64,000 nucleotides of DNA from Scalesia atractyloides (GCA_947069175.1 CAMTDV010000018.1:42420869-42484868), one strand, 5' to 3'; shown: positions 9,346 to 21,102, numbered from the stretch's first letter. Numbers and translations are program-made. Notes: generated by a model not told the origin, from the sequence alone.

Positions 9346-11959
9346 TTATTCATGATTATGTCTCATCAGTTTCTCCCTGATATGTTCTTTGAATTGTGAT
9401 TCAAAGTTCAAGGAATCTTTTTGGATTTTGACCTTTGAGTGACTCAGCAACGCTAATTTGTTGTGATGATGAATTGGTGATAACTGGTTTTGGATTTGTT
9501 TGGACATTCCCCGCTGTCCTTGTTTGGCTAGCGTGCTTCGAAAGCTGTCATGTAAGATTAAAGGACTGCTACCATAACTGCTAAAAATAACAAGTGAAGA
9601 TGATATGTCATAATTTTTCACTGAAGCCATTCTTCTTCTTTTTCTAGCATAGACCAGATTTGGTGCAGGGGCATTTCTGCCAACCACTGCTGTCGTAACA
9701 TCGGTTACTTTGACAGGTGGTTGCTGAGATGAGGAAGGCAACAAATTGTCAGTGGTTAGCCTTTTGACAGCAGCAGCGGTTTTGAGACCAGCAGTGGTAC
9801 CCTCTATCTCCTTCTCTTTTATCCTGACATGACTTTGGTCGATCCTCATTTGTGTATCTTCATCATCCGCTTGAATTTTCAGGGTTTCATCACCTCGCTT
9901 TTCCTTTTCTTTTGACAGATGTTTCAACAGAAGTTATTGAGATATTTTCTTCAGACTAATTCTTCTCCCCCTTTTTGGCATCATCAACTCGTTCGAAGAT
10001 AGAAGCACGGGTAGTGCTAGGAATGAGAATTTTCTTGATCACTTAAGCTCTTCCTATGTGTCTTTATACCTTGCCTCAACTTTTTCTTTGAATGTCTGCA
10101 CTTTTGAATCATATAACTGATTAGTATGATGAATGTGTTGTTGAAGCAGAGGATACACTTGTGTTGCAATTTTGGTGGCTTGAGCAGAGGATTGAGCAGT
10201 GTTTTGAGATTTTGCAGAGTGTGACATATGTTGCAGCAGATTTTTGTTATCTCCCACTGATGCCTCAATCTTTGTGACTTTATCCGTCAATTCCTTATGT
10301 TTTAGCTCATCTCCTAAGTTAATAGGATCATCTGAGCTCCTACCCAAGGGGGTAGTTTTATCTAGGGTATCATGAGCATATGATTTATCACTTGCTTCAA
10401 CCTTAGATGCCCCTTTTTCTTGGTACTGGGGTCTTCCCACTACGGTAGAGGTTACCTGGGTACCCTCAATAGTGGTTGCCTTCAAATGAGACTTATATAT
10501 GAAACTACTGTCCAGATGTAAATCAGTGGATTCAACATCTGTAGTAGCTGCTCCAGTTGAACTATCAACAAGGATTTCAGGAAATCCAAGTGGTGTAGCC
10601 TCCTCAACTGTTTGTGGGTTAACTAGTGATTTTTGCAAGACACAGCCATTGTTGAGGTTTTGCTCTCAGTAATGTGTTGGTGAGAGTGGCCTTTTTGTGA
10701 CTGACTATCAAGAGTTTCAAAAAGTGATGTGGTGGCTGTTGTAATTTGGGATGTGGAGAGTGTTGTAGAAAGCAGTTTTGTCCTGGGAGATGGACATTTC
10801 AACATACTCTCAAATGAGGGTGATGTTATCAGTTGTGGGTTCCCAGTGCTTTTAACATGTTCCTTTTGGGAGGAGTCATGAGGAGTCATGAATTTGGGTG
10901 GAGATCTTTCTACCATCTGCTGAGAGGAAGTAGTAGCAGTAGTTTCATGTGACTTTTGTGTTGTCACTGGATTAACTTCTGGGATCTCATCTTCCAGAAA
11001 GCCTTTTTGATAGGTTTGGTGGGTTTGAAAGTTTCTTTTTGGTCTTTTTAGGAGTTTTTGGTATGGGTTGCACAGCAGTGGTTTTGCTACTGTGGTCACC
11101 AAGAGCAGTGGGCCAGGCAGCTGGGATCTGAGGAGCAGATGTGGACTCATCTAAATATTGCCCACACTCCCCTGCTTGTGTTTTTGAAAATTTTGACTCT
11201 TTAGCCATAAGGCGAGTATATGTTTCAGATGATAGACTATTTATTTGGAAAGGCACACCTTGAACAAGAGCATGTGCACATTCTTTTAGGATTTTCTCTT
11301 TTAAATAGTAACTTAGGAACCTAGGAAATAGCAGAAAACCACTTTCCCTTTTGTTTTTCATATTTTCTAGATTTGTTACCGAATCATTAAACAATACTTG
11401 GGAGTAATTATAATCAGATTTAGACAAAATGGCATACCCCAAGTATTAAATTTTCAACGGTATTTCATCAAACCCAGTGGTCTTTTTGGAAACACATGTG
11501 AACAGGGTATGAAAGAAAAATTTCATAGTAGGTGGGAATTTTCCCTTTTTCATGGTAACTTTTGATAAATCTCCTGTATTCCCTTTGTTTTCAAAACAAT
11601 TGAAACTCACTTTTAGGGAAAGAAGATTTACCTTCTAGACCGTTCATCTGAAAAACCTCTGAGATGGTTTGTGGGGTTATTGGAACCAAAATTCCTCCCA
11701 CTTTTGACGTGATTGCCCAAGGTTTTTGATTCAGACTTTCAATCGCAACATTTGCCCAGAAGTCTCTAAGGGCATTTTGATAAATTGGTGCATTACAGGT
11801 TAACAGAGTCTTGTACTTTCAGGAAGATAGTATATCAATGATTTCGTGAAAATCGGTATTCTTCTTCGTCTTTTCAAGAGTACAGAGATAGTTATGTGGA
11901 TTTTTGATGTTGAGAGTGTGTTTCGGTGGTTCCTGAGTTAATTTCGCTTTGGGTTCCAT
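9346..11959 (-). pseudogene. B accessory gene (post-pol ORF), function unknown
   Basis: The frame begins at ATG 11959-11957 and has in-frame stops near 11820 and 11600. It continues through open segments at 10987-11442, about 10623-11000, 10054-10638 and 9346-9927 with frame changes. The N-terminal part contains DFWANVAIES followed by an ITPQTI segment. This resembles the FW..A and IT..DIRR segments of the C and E accessory genes. The middle is Ser/Thr/Pro-rich; the C-terminal part is Lys/Glu-rich with a likely coiled coil and a KRRRMAS basic patch. It occupies the place where an env-like ORF is found in some Sireviruses, but I see no signal peptide or membrane helix. Confidence 0.65.
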
Positions 11960-12381
11960 GATTATCATATGGGATGATTTTGAGATTTTTTAAGTGGTAC
12001 AGTAAAAGTGAAAGCCCTGTTTGTGGATGAAATAGGGTTTTATAGAGTTTTCAAAAAGTGATGATGACGTTGCATCTGATGCAACAACTGTCGAATAACA
12101 TCTGTCCACGTGTAACCTCTGTTGGACAATGGAAGACAGTTGTTTGGCTAACCACTGACAGAATAACTTATCAGTGGTTGTGACCAATGTTTAATACTAT
12201 CAGAGGTTTCACATAAGTGGATATATTTTTCTATCCAACAGTGTTTTTAGGCTATCAGAGCTTTGAACAGACTTTAATGATTTATTGGAAAGTTCAATTT
12301 TAACTATTTTTAAAGATGAATTTCTGATTTTCTAAAAACATTTTATTGCTATTTACACATGGATCACAAGAAAATATGTTT

Positions 12382-12551
12382 TTAATCCATGTTTAGCACT
12401 CCAGGCCTAGAAATCACGCTGTCAGATGTGGAAGCATCAAGTGCTTTTGTCAACACATCTGCTAGTTGATCCTTGGTATAAACCTGTTGTAAAGAATTCA
12501 GACCTTTTTCATAGCAATCCCTCACAAAGTGATGTCTGATGACAATGTGTT
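12382..12551 (-). pseudogene. pol: B RNase H C-terminal remnant
   Basis: Minus-strand translation gives the end of a copia RNase H: HHFVRDCYEKGLNSL, then KDQLADVLTKAL, ending in a stop at 12382-12384. The same region ends pol in C (about 27641-27900: YHFIRDCYEKKL, DEQKADFYTKPF). Everything upstream in pol, and gag, has been deleted. The remnant identifies B as Ty1/copia although it carries no other enzyme. Confidence 0.85.
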
Positions 12552-13275
12552 TGATAAAAAAATTTATAGAAGGTTAGTTTTGATAGACCATTTCAAATGT
12601 CTTTCTGAGATATTTTCATTTACATGAGATTTTAACCTTTTTCAGTCAAAACTTCATTTACATTCTCGTCCTTGTGTACAAACACTTTACAGGCTCTGAA
12701 AGAAGTTGAATATCTTAGATGGTACAACTATTTTGTCTGTAGGGACAGGTTTTCAAGGACACCTGAATCTAATTTGAACTTGTTATCATTCAGAGTCCTC
12801 TTGATTCACTATTAGAGGAAGTATCTTCCTTTTCTAAAAAATAGGTTTTAGTTCAAGCAGGTACTTAAGTTTTGTCTATCAAAAACAAACAAAAAACTTA
12901 AAGTGTATTATCTTCAACAAAAATTCAGAAGAGCAATACAAAACCTGATATAATCATGAAATTTCTACTATAAAATTCGTAGAAAATTTTGTGATAGTGA
13001 TTCAATTAGATCTGATAGACTTCCAGCGGTTCTTTTGAAGAATTTATGATTTAAAAGTTCATCTCAGTTATTCACATGAAACTGATATGTATCCTCTTCA
13101 TCAAATAACCCCGAAATCAACATAAACTCAAACACAAACAGTAAAACCACATGAATCGTAAACTTCCATACAATTTCGAGTCTGTTTTCAACAAATAAGA
13201 ATTTGCACAATATCAAAGAGATCGAGCTGATCCTTTTTAATTCAAATTGACAGTTACATCAATTTGACCGACGAA
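12552..13275 (-). other. B leader, noncoding
   Basis: AT-rich sequence between the primer site and the pol scar. I find no ORF longer than background and none of the AAGTTCGNNCGAACTT palindromes found in the A, C and D leaders. B is therefore a different copia subfamily. Confidence 0.55.
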
Positions 13276-13287
13276 GCTCTGATACCA
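13276..13287 (-). other. B primer-binding site
   Basis: GCTCTGATACCA is the reverse complement of TGGTATCAGAGC, the initiator tRNA-Met complement, two bases from the LTR edge. It fixes B on the minus strand with its 5' LTR on the right. Confidence 0.9.
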
Positions 13288-13289
13288 AT

Positions 13290-14006
13290 TATTACGATCT
13301 GAGTTTGGATTGATTGTATTGTTTTATAAAATTTGGTACCAGAATGTTAAATCATAAAGGATTTTGCGGCGGAAGAACAATTAAAACTTTATAACACAAT
13401 CAATGAGAGAATAGTTTTCATCATAACATGTTTTTCATACCCAAAAGATTAAAATAATTACCATATAACTTACACGTATGAATCACTAAACTACCCCTCA
13501 GACCGAGCTTACACAGAAAAGAATTTACAATAAAATGAAAGTGTGAAAAACTACATAGAGCAGTACATGCACTGTCTATTTATAGTAGTTATCCTAACCA
13601 CTGTTCGTTAAAGGTGACATCATCTTTGACAATGACATCTAACAAATAATAACAAACTCTACCCGCTGCCTAACCTAAAAAGTGTTTGCAAAGTACTGAT
13701 GGCCCAAACCACTGATCGGCATAAACCTGAAAAAGTATTGGCAGATGTTCTTCAAAGGATGATCAGACCTTTGACTTCCAACTGACCTTTGAGTTTTGAG
13801 CAGACCTTTGTGCCATTAGAGGTTTGGTGAATCAACAGACTTTACTACTGGCAGAGCTTTGTTATAAGACAGTTGTTAGAACTAACAGTGGTTTGGTAGC
13901 CGGTCTTTGGAAGGAGTGAATCTAAACTGTGTTTATTCGTGATGATATAGAGCAGACCTATTTTGGCTTTCTATCATCTTTTCTTTTGTAGGGTTCAAAC
14001 CCAACA
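13290..14006 (-). repeat. B 5' LTR
   Basis: 717-bp LTR matching 4366-4716 plus 8950-9309. One end reads TATTACG where the other copy has TGTTACG, a terminal mutation. TATA box (reverse complement) at 13577-13584; the three GACCTTTG copies are at 13765-13810, about 180-230 bp upstream of it in B's direction. Confidence 0.9.
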
Positions 14007-14561
14007 AACCCATTAGGGGTGCACCTATTAAAGTTGTTAAAGTGGCGTGTTGATTAACCATGATCCCGGCATAGTTTTCGGGCTCTAAATGTATTATTGG
14101 CATGTAAAACTGATAACATGAAAATTATTTATCCCAATTTATTTATTAAACTGAGTACCATTGTGTACACTAAATGTTTTCGAAATGTTTTCAAAATGAG
14201 TCGGTTAAATGTATTTACTAGTGAAAAATGACGTATTTTCAAAAGACTAAACGCATGTGACAAGTATATGTAAATAGGCTGGAAGTACTAGGGGAAGCTT
14301 AAGAGAAATTGCAATCCTTTGCTTAGAAGCCCTTAATCTGTCAAGTTTTCTTTTGTAATCACATTTCGCTCCGCCTGTGGATCTAGTAACAAGCGTTGTA
14401 TATTATTTTTGAAATTTGCACATTCAAACGTTTGTCTTAGTAGTTATCCAGACTTACGTTGTGTTTTATTGTATTGTTTGGTAATGATGATATCAACTTG
14501 CGTCACGTATTCCCCAACAGGGCCCACCGAGTTATACGTGGAAATTAGGGGTGTGATAGGT

Positions 14562-14573
14562 TGGTATCAGAGC
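14562..14573 (+). other. G1 primer-binding site
   Basis: TGGTATCAGAGC three bases after the end of the 5' LTR (14558) matches the initiator tRNA-Met complement and sets G1 on the plus strand. Confidence 0.92.
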
Positions 14574-14741
14574 CAACTCTCCAGTGAATTAAACACTAGC
14601 CTTTTTGTGTTTAATCTCGGGAATACATATTAACACATATCTCTTAGACTTTCGAGTCTAGACTTTGACCTAGGCTTAATCATTTCCATCTCATTATTCT
14701 AGCCTTATGTTTTTGTCTAACTTGATTTTGAAGTAGGAATA

Positions 14742-15960
14742 ATGCCACCTAAGTTTAGATGCGGAGGAAAAGGCAAGGGGCTCATGAGGGGTGGACCCTC
14801 AATGACCGGACCATCTTTCAGACTGCCTTTCAGACCCTCTCTAGCTGGAACAGCTGATTTGCCTGACCACAATCCTTACGAAGGATCCGGAGATTCTTCG
14901 TTCCCTTTTGAACCATATAGACATTCGATCTCGCACGAATACTCCCTTCCCAATCAAACTCCCATCATTCTTACCATTCTCACCATTCTCACCATTCCCA
15001 CCAATCACACCATTCACACTCCCATTCTCACCAAGAGTTCTTTAATTTCAACTTTGTTAACCAACCCTCACCAGAAACTACTCCAGTTGACTCGCCAACA
15101 CATATGGAGGAAGATTCCGATCCGGAAGAATTTCCAGAAACTGGATCGTATGGTCATCCCGTTGAGTTGTCTAGTGGCTCAAACTCCTTGGTAGGATCTC
15201 CGTTTTGAGGTCCTGATGATTATGAGCAGAGATGAGCACAATATGTGTTTGTCAACTCGCCCTCATACCACAACACTCCCCAACATAAAGCCCCATCACC
15301 CCATCCTCACCAAGAGGATGTAGATATGCAACAGGTGGATCAACCTCAGCCACCACCTGAGTCATCATCACAACCACGCCGAGGCGTGGAGCATGCATGT
15401 CGGTGCGTGCCGGTTAAAGGTCGGGTTCGCTACCACCTTTACCACCATCATACCCTGTCATCCTCGAGGACCCGCAAATGGGTGGGCCCTCAAACACATC
15501 GCCAGTGGTGGAGCCCCCGCCACAACCAGCTGTTGAGCCTCAACCTCAACCACCTCACCACCATCGGATTTTGCCAACCCAATACCTGCTTATACATGAC
15601 CATCAGGGTTTAACTCTGTTGACCCTCCGGGTTTGTATAACTACATCCACGATGGTTTAGAGCAAGATCCTTATTATGATGCAGTCATTCATAATAACCT
15701 TTATCATTCCTCTTACCCTTTTTACCCACCTCCTTATGCTGCTACCGGATGTCCACCTTATGGTATCCGTATCCAGTTGCGCCTCAGCCGCAACCACCTC
15801 CACCTCAGCCTTAAGCCCAATTGCAAGCACCACTTGAGCCTATTAATGAGGCCTTAGATCAGGTCAGAGAAATGCGGTAACAAGTTAAGAAATCGGAGAA
15901 GAAAACAACCAAATTCATCAAGAAACTTTATAAAGCTGTGAAAGGAAGGAAGGATGACTA
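14742..15960 (+). pseudogene. G1 ORF1: proline/histidine-rich protein upstream of gag
   Basis: It starts at ATG 14742 with MPPKFRCGGKGKG, a Gly/Lys/Arg-rich N-terminus. It passes through Ser/His-rich and Pro/Gln-rich stretches (PQPAVEPQPQPPHHH near 15520), then a Tyr-rich stretch (YPFYPPPYAA near 15720). It ends in a basic tail (FIKKLYKAVKGRKDD) with TAG at 15958-15960. At least two frame changes and an internal stop interrupt it. It lies between primer site and gag and is separated from gag by about 770 bp, so it looks like a separate 5' ORF. I recall similar uncharacterised plant proteins but cannot name a function; RNA binding is a guess from composition. Confidence 0.6.
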
Positions 15961-16729
15961 GCTTTGTATTTTCATATACGAAATTTAAATTGCAAAAGTC
16001 CCTACGAGGACATTGTTATTTTCTTTTAAGTCCCTACGAGGACATTGTTATTTCTTTTAAGTCCTACGAGGACATTGTAATTTCTGTTAAGTTCCTGTGT
16101 GAACTACTTTTGTTATTTCAAAAGTCCTATATTTAGGTAATTATGTAACGTTCTTTTAGCAAAATTTCCATTGTCATGTATTTCATTCAATCATCATCAT
16201 GACTTTATTCAAGTTTTATTGATCCGATAAATTATCCAAAGATCTATCAGCCAATAATTTCGATCAATTAAATTGGTAATGAAAATTTTGGAAGTAACCT
16301 TCTGTCTAGCAAAGGTTAACAATGTTCAACTTCCAAATTTATCATTTCTTGATATTAATTATCTTATGGAGAAAACTCTTAAATCCTCGTGAATAAATGT
16401 TGTCACATTAATCAAGTGGGTAAATGACAATGTTCAAACCCAATCACCTAAGTGATCAAGTTAGATCCTGGCTAAGATATTCAAACACTCAATAGTAGTG
16501 TATAGCCAATGTGCAATAATAACGGTAGTGACGCTTGATGCACTATCTGATAAATTCTGGACTATGTCCAATCTATAAATGCATATGATGGTCCTTTGAG
16601 ACCTAGGTTATATATGTAAATATACCACATCTGATATTTAAATTCTGTATGGTCTAGAACCATGTCGTGAATAAGGGTACGCCATAGCAACTAACCAAAT
16701 CCATCGATATTTAGAAGTAAGTTGCAGCG
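15961..16729 (+). other. G1 ORF1-gag spacer with tandem repeat
   Basis: Noncoding. Positions 15996-16100 hold three tandem copies, and a partial fourth, of a 30-32-bp unit built on AAGTCCCTACGAGGACATTG (starts 15996, 16028, 16059, 16089). The unit contains the near-palindrome GTCCCTACGAGGAC, so each copy could fold as a hairpin in RNA. The rest is AT-rich with nothing recognisable. Confidence 0.6.
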
Positions 16730-17873
16730 ATGGTGGACTCTAACGAAGTGAATAGCAAATGCAATGACGACGACACCAATGAGAACATTATTATTAGTAA
16801 GAAGGACTTGAGAGAACTTATTGCTAAAGAAATCTGCAAAGCTTTAAAGGATAAGTCCGAACGACAACCGGAGTCAAGTGCTTCTCGCTCCAAGCCTGTT
16901 TCTAAACCTAAATCTCAGCCCAACCACTCAAATCCGAAGAAGAGTGAGGCACAATCTTCAAATGTGAAGAGTGATCCGCAACCTAAGAAGCCGAATGGCG
17001 ATGACGATGGATTTGTAGACCCCGCGATTTTAATGGGGAAAAAGGAGCAGTGGAATGTTTAAGGTGGTTTGATGAAATGAAAACAGTGGTGGATATCAGC
17101 GGATGCGCTGATAAGAATGTTGTTTAATACGTATCTCAGTCATTCAAGGGTGATGCCCTTATCTGGTGGATAGCCCTAGTTCATTCTATGGGCAAAGTGC
17201 ACCTCTACAACTTGAGTTGGCCCAAGTTTGTAGATTTAGTGAAGGATACTTACTGCCCACCTCATGAGGTGGAGTAAATCGAGTCAGATTTCCGAAATCT
17301 GACTATGAAGAACATGGACTGTGGGAAGTTTTTCACTGACTACAATTCTCTTTCAAGACTAGTTCCTTATCTAGTTACTCCGGAGCCCAAATGCATTGCG
17401 CATTTTATCAATGGACCAGCTCCTGAAATCAGGAGTGTGGTTCAAGCGGTGCTGCCTGGCACCTACAAGTCCACTGTGGAGCTATCCCTCTCCCTCACAC
17501 AAGACTATGTAAGGCAAATGTCAGTAAAGACTGACACTGATGGAAAGAGGAAACGAGAAGATAATAACTCCCAGAGGTTCAATAAAAAGGTAAACATGGG
17601 TTTAGCAAAGATAATAAAAAATCGAGCGACAAACCCACGTGCAAGACGTGTGGAAAACAACACTATGGGCAGTGCTGCTTAGATCAGAAACCGAAGCAAT
17701 GCAACATCTGCAAGAAAATAGGGCATAGGTCTCATGAGTGCCGGAATACTAAGGATGCTACCTGTTTTGGATGTGGTGAGAAAGGCCACATCAAGACAAA
17801 CTACCCTAAAGCAAATACTGAGGGTAAAGACAAAACGATTGAAACTAAGAAAGCCACTGCAAGAGCCTTTCAA
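16730..17873 (+). pseudogene. gag: G1 gag (gypsy capsid and zinc knuckles)
   Basis: The frame opens at ATG 16730 with a charged, Ser/Pro/Lys-rich N-terminus. The Retrotrans_gag capsid domain is recognisable at about 17060-17480 (SFKGDALIWW, then NLTMKNMDCGKF). Two CCHC zinc knuckles follow at about 17700-17815 ([14 protein letters not shown] and [15 protein letters not shown]). The final cysteine of the second is replaced by tyrosine. Stops at about 17126 (TAA) and 17275 and a frame change near 17680 break it. It would form the particle and bind genomic RNA. Confidence 0.82.
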
Positions 17874-19465
17874 ATGAATGCCAAGGAAGCAGTGAAAGAT
17901 AACAATGTCATAACGGTTACGTTCCCTATGAACGATGCTTTTTCTAGAGTTCTTTTCGATTCGGGCGCCGATAAATCGTTTGTAGATCATAAGTTTAGTG
18001 AACTATTAAACTTGCCCGTAATAACTCTAGACATAACCTATGAAGTAGAGCTCACTGATGGAACTATAGAAACAGCTTCTTCCATTTATGACGGATGCTT
18101 CATATCCATCAAGAATCATTCTATCCCTGTCTCTCTTCTACCTATGAAACTAGCGATTTTCAATGTAGTCTTAGGCATGGATTGGTTATCGCATAACCAA
18201 GCTCGCATTGGCTGCGATAAGAAACTCATTGAAATCAAATCCCTGTCTGGTAAAATCCTTACCATTCATGGAGACAAACACTTTGGATTGCCTGATAAAG
18301 CAGTTTCGCTTAAGGCATCCAGATATATGCAGAGAGGTGTCATCTACATGGCACAAGTTACCATCGATGAACCCAAACCGAGGATTGAGGATATTCCTAT
18401 CATCTATGAATACCCGGATGTCTTCCCAGAAGAATTACCTGGCCTACCTCCTGATAGGCAGGTAGAGTTTCGAATTGACACCATACATGGAGCAGCTCCC
18501 ATAGCTAAAGCTCCATACCGTTTAGCACCTACCGAGATGAAAGAATTAAAAACCCAATTGGACGAACTTTTAGAGAAAGGTTTTATTCAACCTAGTTCTT
18601 CACCATTGGGAGCCTCTATCCTATTCGTCAAAATAAAGGACAGATCAATGAGGATGTACATTGATTACCGTGAACTTAATAAGATAACGATCAAGAACCG
18701 TTATCCTTTGCCCAGGATCGATGATTTGTTTGATCGACTACAAGGCGCAAGTTACTTTCGATGATTGATTTAAGGTCGGGATACCACCAACTTAAAGTTA
18801 GAAATGAAGATGTTCCAAAAATTGCTCTCAGAACGAGATATGGACATTACGAGTTCCTAATGCCTTTTGGGCTCACTAATGCACCAGTAGCATTTATGGA
18901 TCTTATGAATAGAGTCTGCAAACCATACTTAGATAAGTTTATCATTGTCTTTATAAACGACATACTTATCTACTCTCGTAATCAATCTGATCACGAGGAA
19001 CATCTGAGGTGCATTCTTGAAATTCTGCGTCAAGAAAGGCTATACGTAAAATTTTCTAAATGTGAATTCTGGCTACGTGAGGTTCAGTTCCTTGGTCATG
19101 TCGTAACTGAACGTGGTATCCAAGTATATCCAACAAAGATAGAAGCAATAATGAATTGTGAAGCACCAAAGACACCTTCCGAGATACGTAGTTTCTTAGG
19201 ACTGGCTGGTTATTATCGAAGGTTCATTGAGAACTTCTCACGAATAGCAGCTCCTTTGACAATCTTAACTCGTAAGGATACTAAATTCAAATGGGGTCCA
19301 AAGCAACAAGAATCTTTTGAAACATTAAAGCATAAATTAAGCAATGCCCCGGTGTTAACTCTCGCAGAAGGTGTTGAAGAGTTCGTGGTTTATTGTGATG
19401 CTTCGCACACTGGCATGGGATGTGTGCTTATGCAGAGAGGCAAAGTGATTGCCTATGCGTCATGA
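17874..19465 (+). pseudogene. pol: G1 protease and reverse transcriptase
   Basis: Protease active site [10 protein letters not shown] (about 17950) is intact. RT follows: [43 protein letters not shown], then after a one-base frameshift at about 18757 [17 protein letters not shown] and the polymerase box. The box reads FINDILIYS instead of FIDDILIYS, replacing one of the two catalytic aspartates by asparagine. [19 protein letters not shown] and the start of RNase H ([11 protein letters not shown]) follow, ending at TGA 19463-19465. RT is thus inactive in this copy. Confidence 0.88.
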
Positions 19466-21083
19466 CAACTAAAAATGCACGAGAGAAACTGCACCACCCA
19501 TGATTTGGAGCTGGGTGCGGTAGTATTTGCATTTAAACTTTGGAGATATTATTTATATGGAACAAAGTGTATCATCTACACTGATCATAAAAGTCTCCAA
19601 CATTTGTTCAATCAAAAGGACTTGAACATGAGGCAATGTCGTTGGATGGAAACACTCAACGACTACGATTGTGAGATTCGATATCATCCAGGAAAGGCGA
19701 ATGTAGTCGCTGATGCGGTTAGTCGCAAGGAAAGGGTCAAACCTTTAAGGATCAATGCCAAAAGCATCGAACTAAAAAATAGCTTAAATGAAAAGCTACT
19801 AAATACACAAAAGGAAGCCATGTCGGAGAATAATGTCGCGAAGGAAGGACTAGGTGCAACCATCGATCAGTTAGCATCTGGAAAGGATGGAATGTTTAGG
19901 CTTAATAATCGGATATGGGTTCCGATCTTTGGAGGACCTAGAGATATAATCCTCCAAGAAGCACATAGCTCTAAATATTCGGTTCACCCAGGAAGCGACA
20001 AGATGTATCAAGATCTTAAGCCCAGTTATTGGTGGATGGGTATGAAGAAAGATATACCTAATCATGTAGCAAAGTGCTTGACGTGTTCTCAAATTAAAGC
20101 AGAACACCAGAAACCATCAGGACTTCTACAACAACTTGAAATCCCAGTATGGAAATGGGAAATGGTAACTATGGACTTCATCACTAAGTTACCTAAGACC
20201 AAGCGTGGCAATGGCATGATTTGGGTTATCGTGGATAGATTAACCAAATCCGCTCATTTCTTACCAATTAAGGAAACATACGATTCTGATAAGCTGGCTA
20301 AGCTTTACGTCGATGAGATTGTATCTTTACACGACGTGCCAATATCCATTGTAGTTGATAGAGATACGAGATACACATCTCACTTCTGGAAGAGCTTCCA
20401 ATAGTCTCCAGGCACGAGATTAAACTTCAGTGTGGCTTACCATTAGCAGACGGACGGACAAAGTGAGCGTACCATCCAAACCTTAGAAGACATGCTGCGA
20501 GCATGTGTGATCGACTTAGGTGGAAGTTGGGACAATCACTTACCCCTAATCGAGTTCTCATATAATAATAGCTACCACACATGTATTAAGGCTGCTCCTT
20601 TTGAAGCCTTATACGGGAGAAAGTGAAGAACGTTTGTTTGTTGGGCGGAAGTGAGAGAAACCCAATTATCTGGACCCGAAATTGTTTTTGAAACCATGGA
20701 AAAGATTGTGCAAATCCGTGATCGACTTAAGGCAACTCGTGATAGACAAAAGAGCTATGCCGACAAAAGGCGTAAACCTTTACAGTTCCAAGTTGGGGAC
20801 AAGGTTATGTTAAATGTGTCACCTTGGAATGGTGTAATGCGCTTTGGGAAAAAAGGGCAAGTTAAGCCCGAGGTACATCAGACCATTCGAAATAATTGAA
20901 TGCGTCGGATCTGTAGGTTATAGGCTTAAGCTACCTGAGAAGCTCAGTGGAATCCATGATGTTTTCCACGACAGCAATTTGAAGAAATGTCTAGTGGATG
21001 AGTCGCTAGCAATGCCTCATGAAGATATTCAAATTGATGAAAGCTTGCGTTTCATGGAGAAACCAATTGTGATCGAGGATCGG
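19466..21083 (+). pseudogene. pol: G1 RNase H and integrase
   Basis: RNase H continues ([40 protein letters not shown]). Integrase has its zinc-binding part ([11 protein letters not shown], then [12 protein letters not shown]), core aspartates in [13 protein letters not shown] and [14 protein letters not shown], and the glutamate segment [20 protein letters not shown] stops at 20402 and 20441 and further stops near 20624 and 20897 break it. The post-core QVGDKVML and SNLKKCLVDESL segments lead to VIEDR, where C is inserted. The last part resumes at 35841. Confidence 0.86.
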
Positions 21084-21102
21084 TGTAGGACCGATCCTCG
21101 AT
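21072..21102. repeat. 12-bp inverted repeat across the C/G1 junction
   Basis: ATCGAGGATCGG (21072-21083, G1 integrase codons) and CCGATCCTCGAT (21091-21102, C LTR) are perfect inverted copies separated by TGTAGGA. The LTR ends of A and D read ATCGTGGACGTTC (sense) where C reads ATCGAGGATCGGTC. The C end therefore seems to have been altered to match the flank. Confidence 0.75.

Larger units (their letters stand above)
4366..14006 (-). mobile_element. B, Ty1/copia element with most of pol deleted
   Basis: The element is bounded by TGTTACGATC and ...ACCCAACA with target duplication AACCC (4361-4365 and 14007-14011). Primer site and polypurine tract orientation show it runs on the minus strand. 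Inside: leader, a scar of RNase H, then a long accessory gene and the tract at 9310. Gag and nearly all of pol are missing, so it depended on other elements. It lies in the G1 5' LTR and its own 3' LTR is split by A. Confidence 0.88.
1633..14558 (+). repeat. G1 5' LTR, interrupted by B
   Basis: G1 sequence occupies 1633-4365 and 14012-14558, about 3.28 kb. It matches the 3' LTR at 36011-38771 nearly throughout. It carries about 520 bp near its end (4321-4365 plus 14012 to about 14510) that the 3' LTR lacks. Because LTRs are identical at insertion, the 3' copy has most simply lost this segment. The stretch 2300-4365 is AT-rich noncoding LTR without credible ORFs. Confidence 0.88.
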
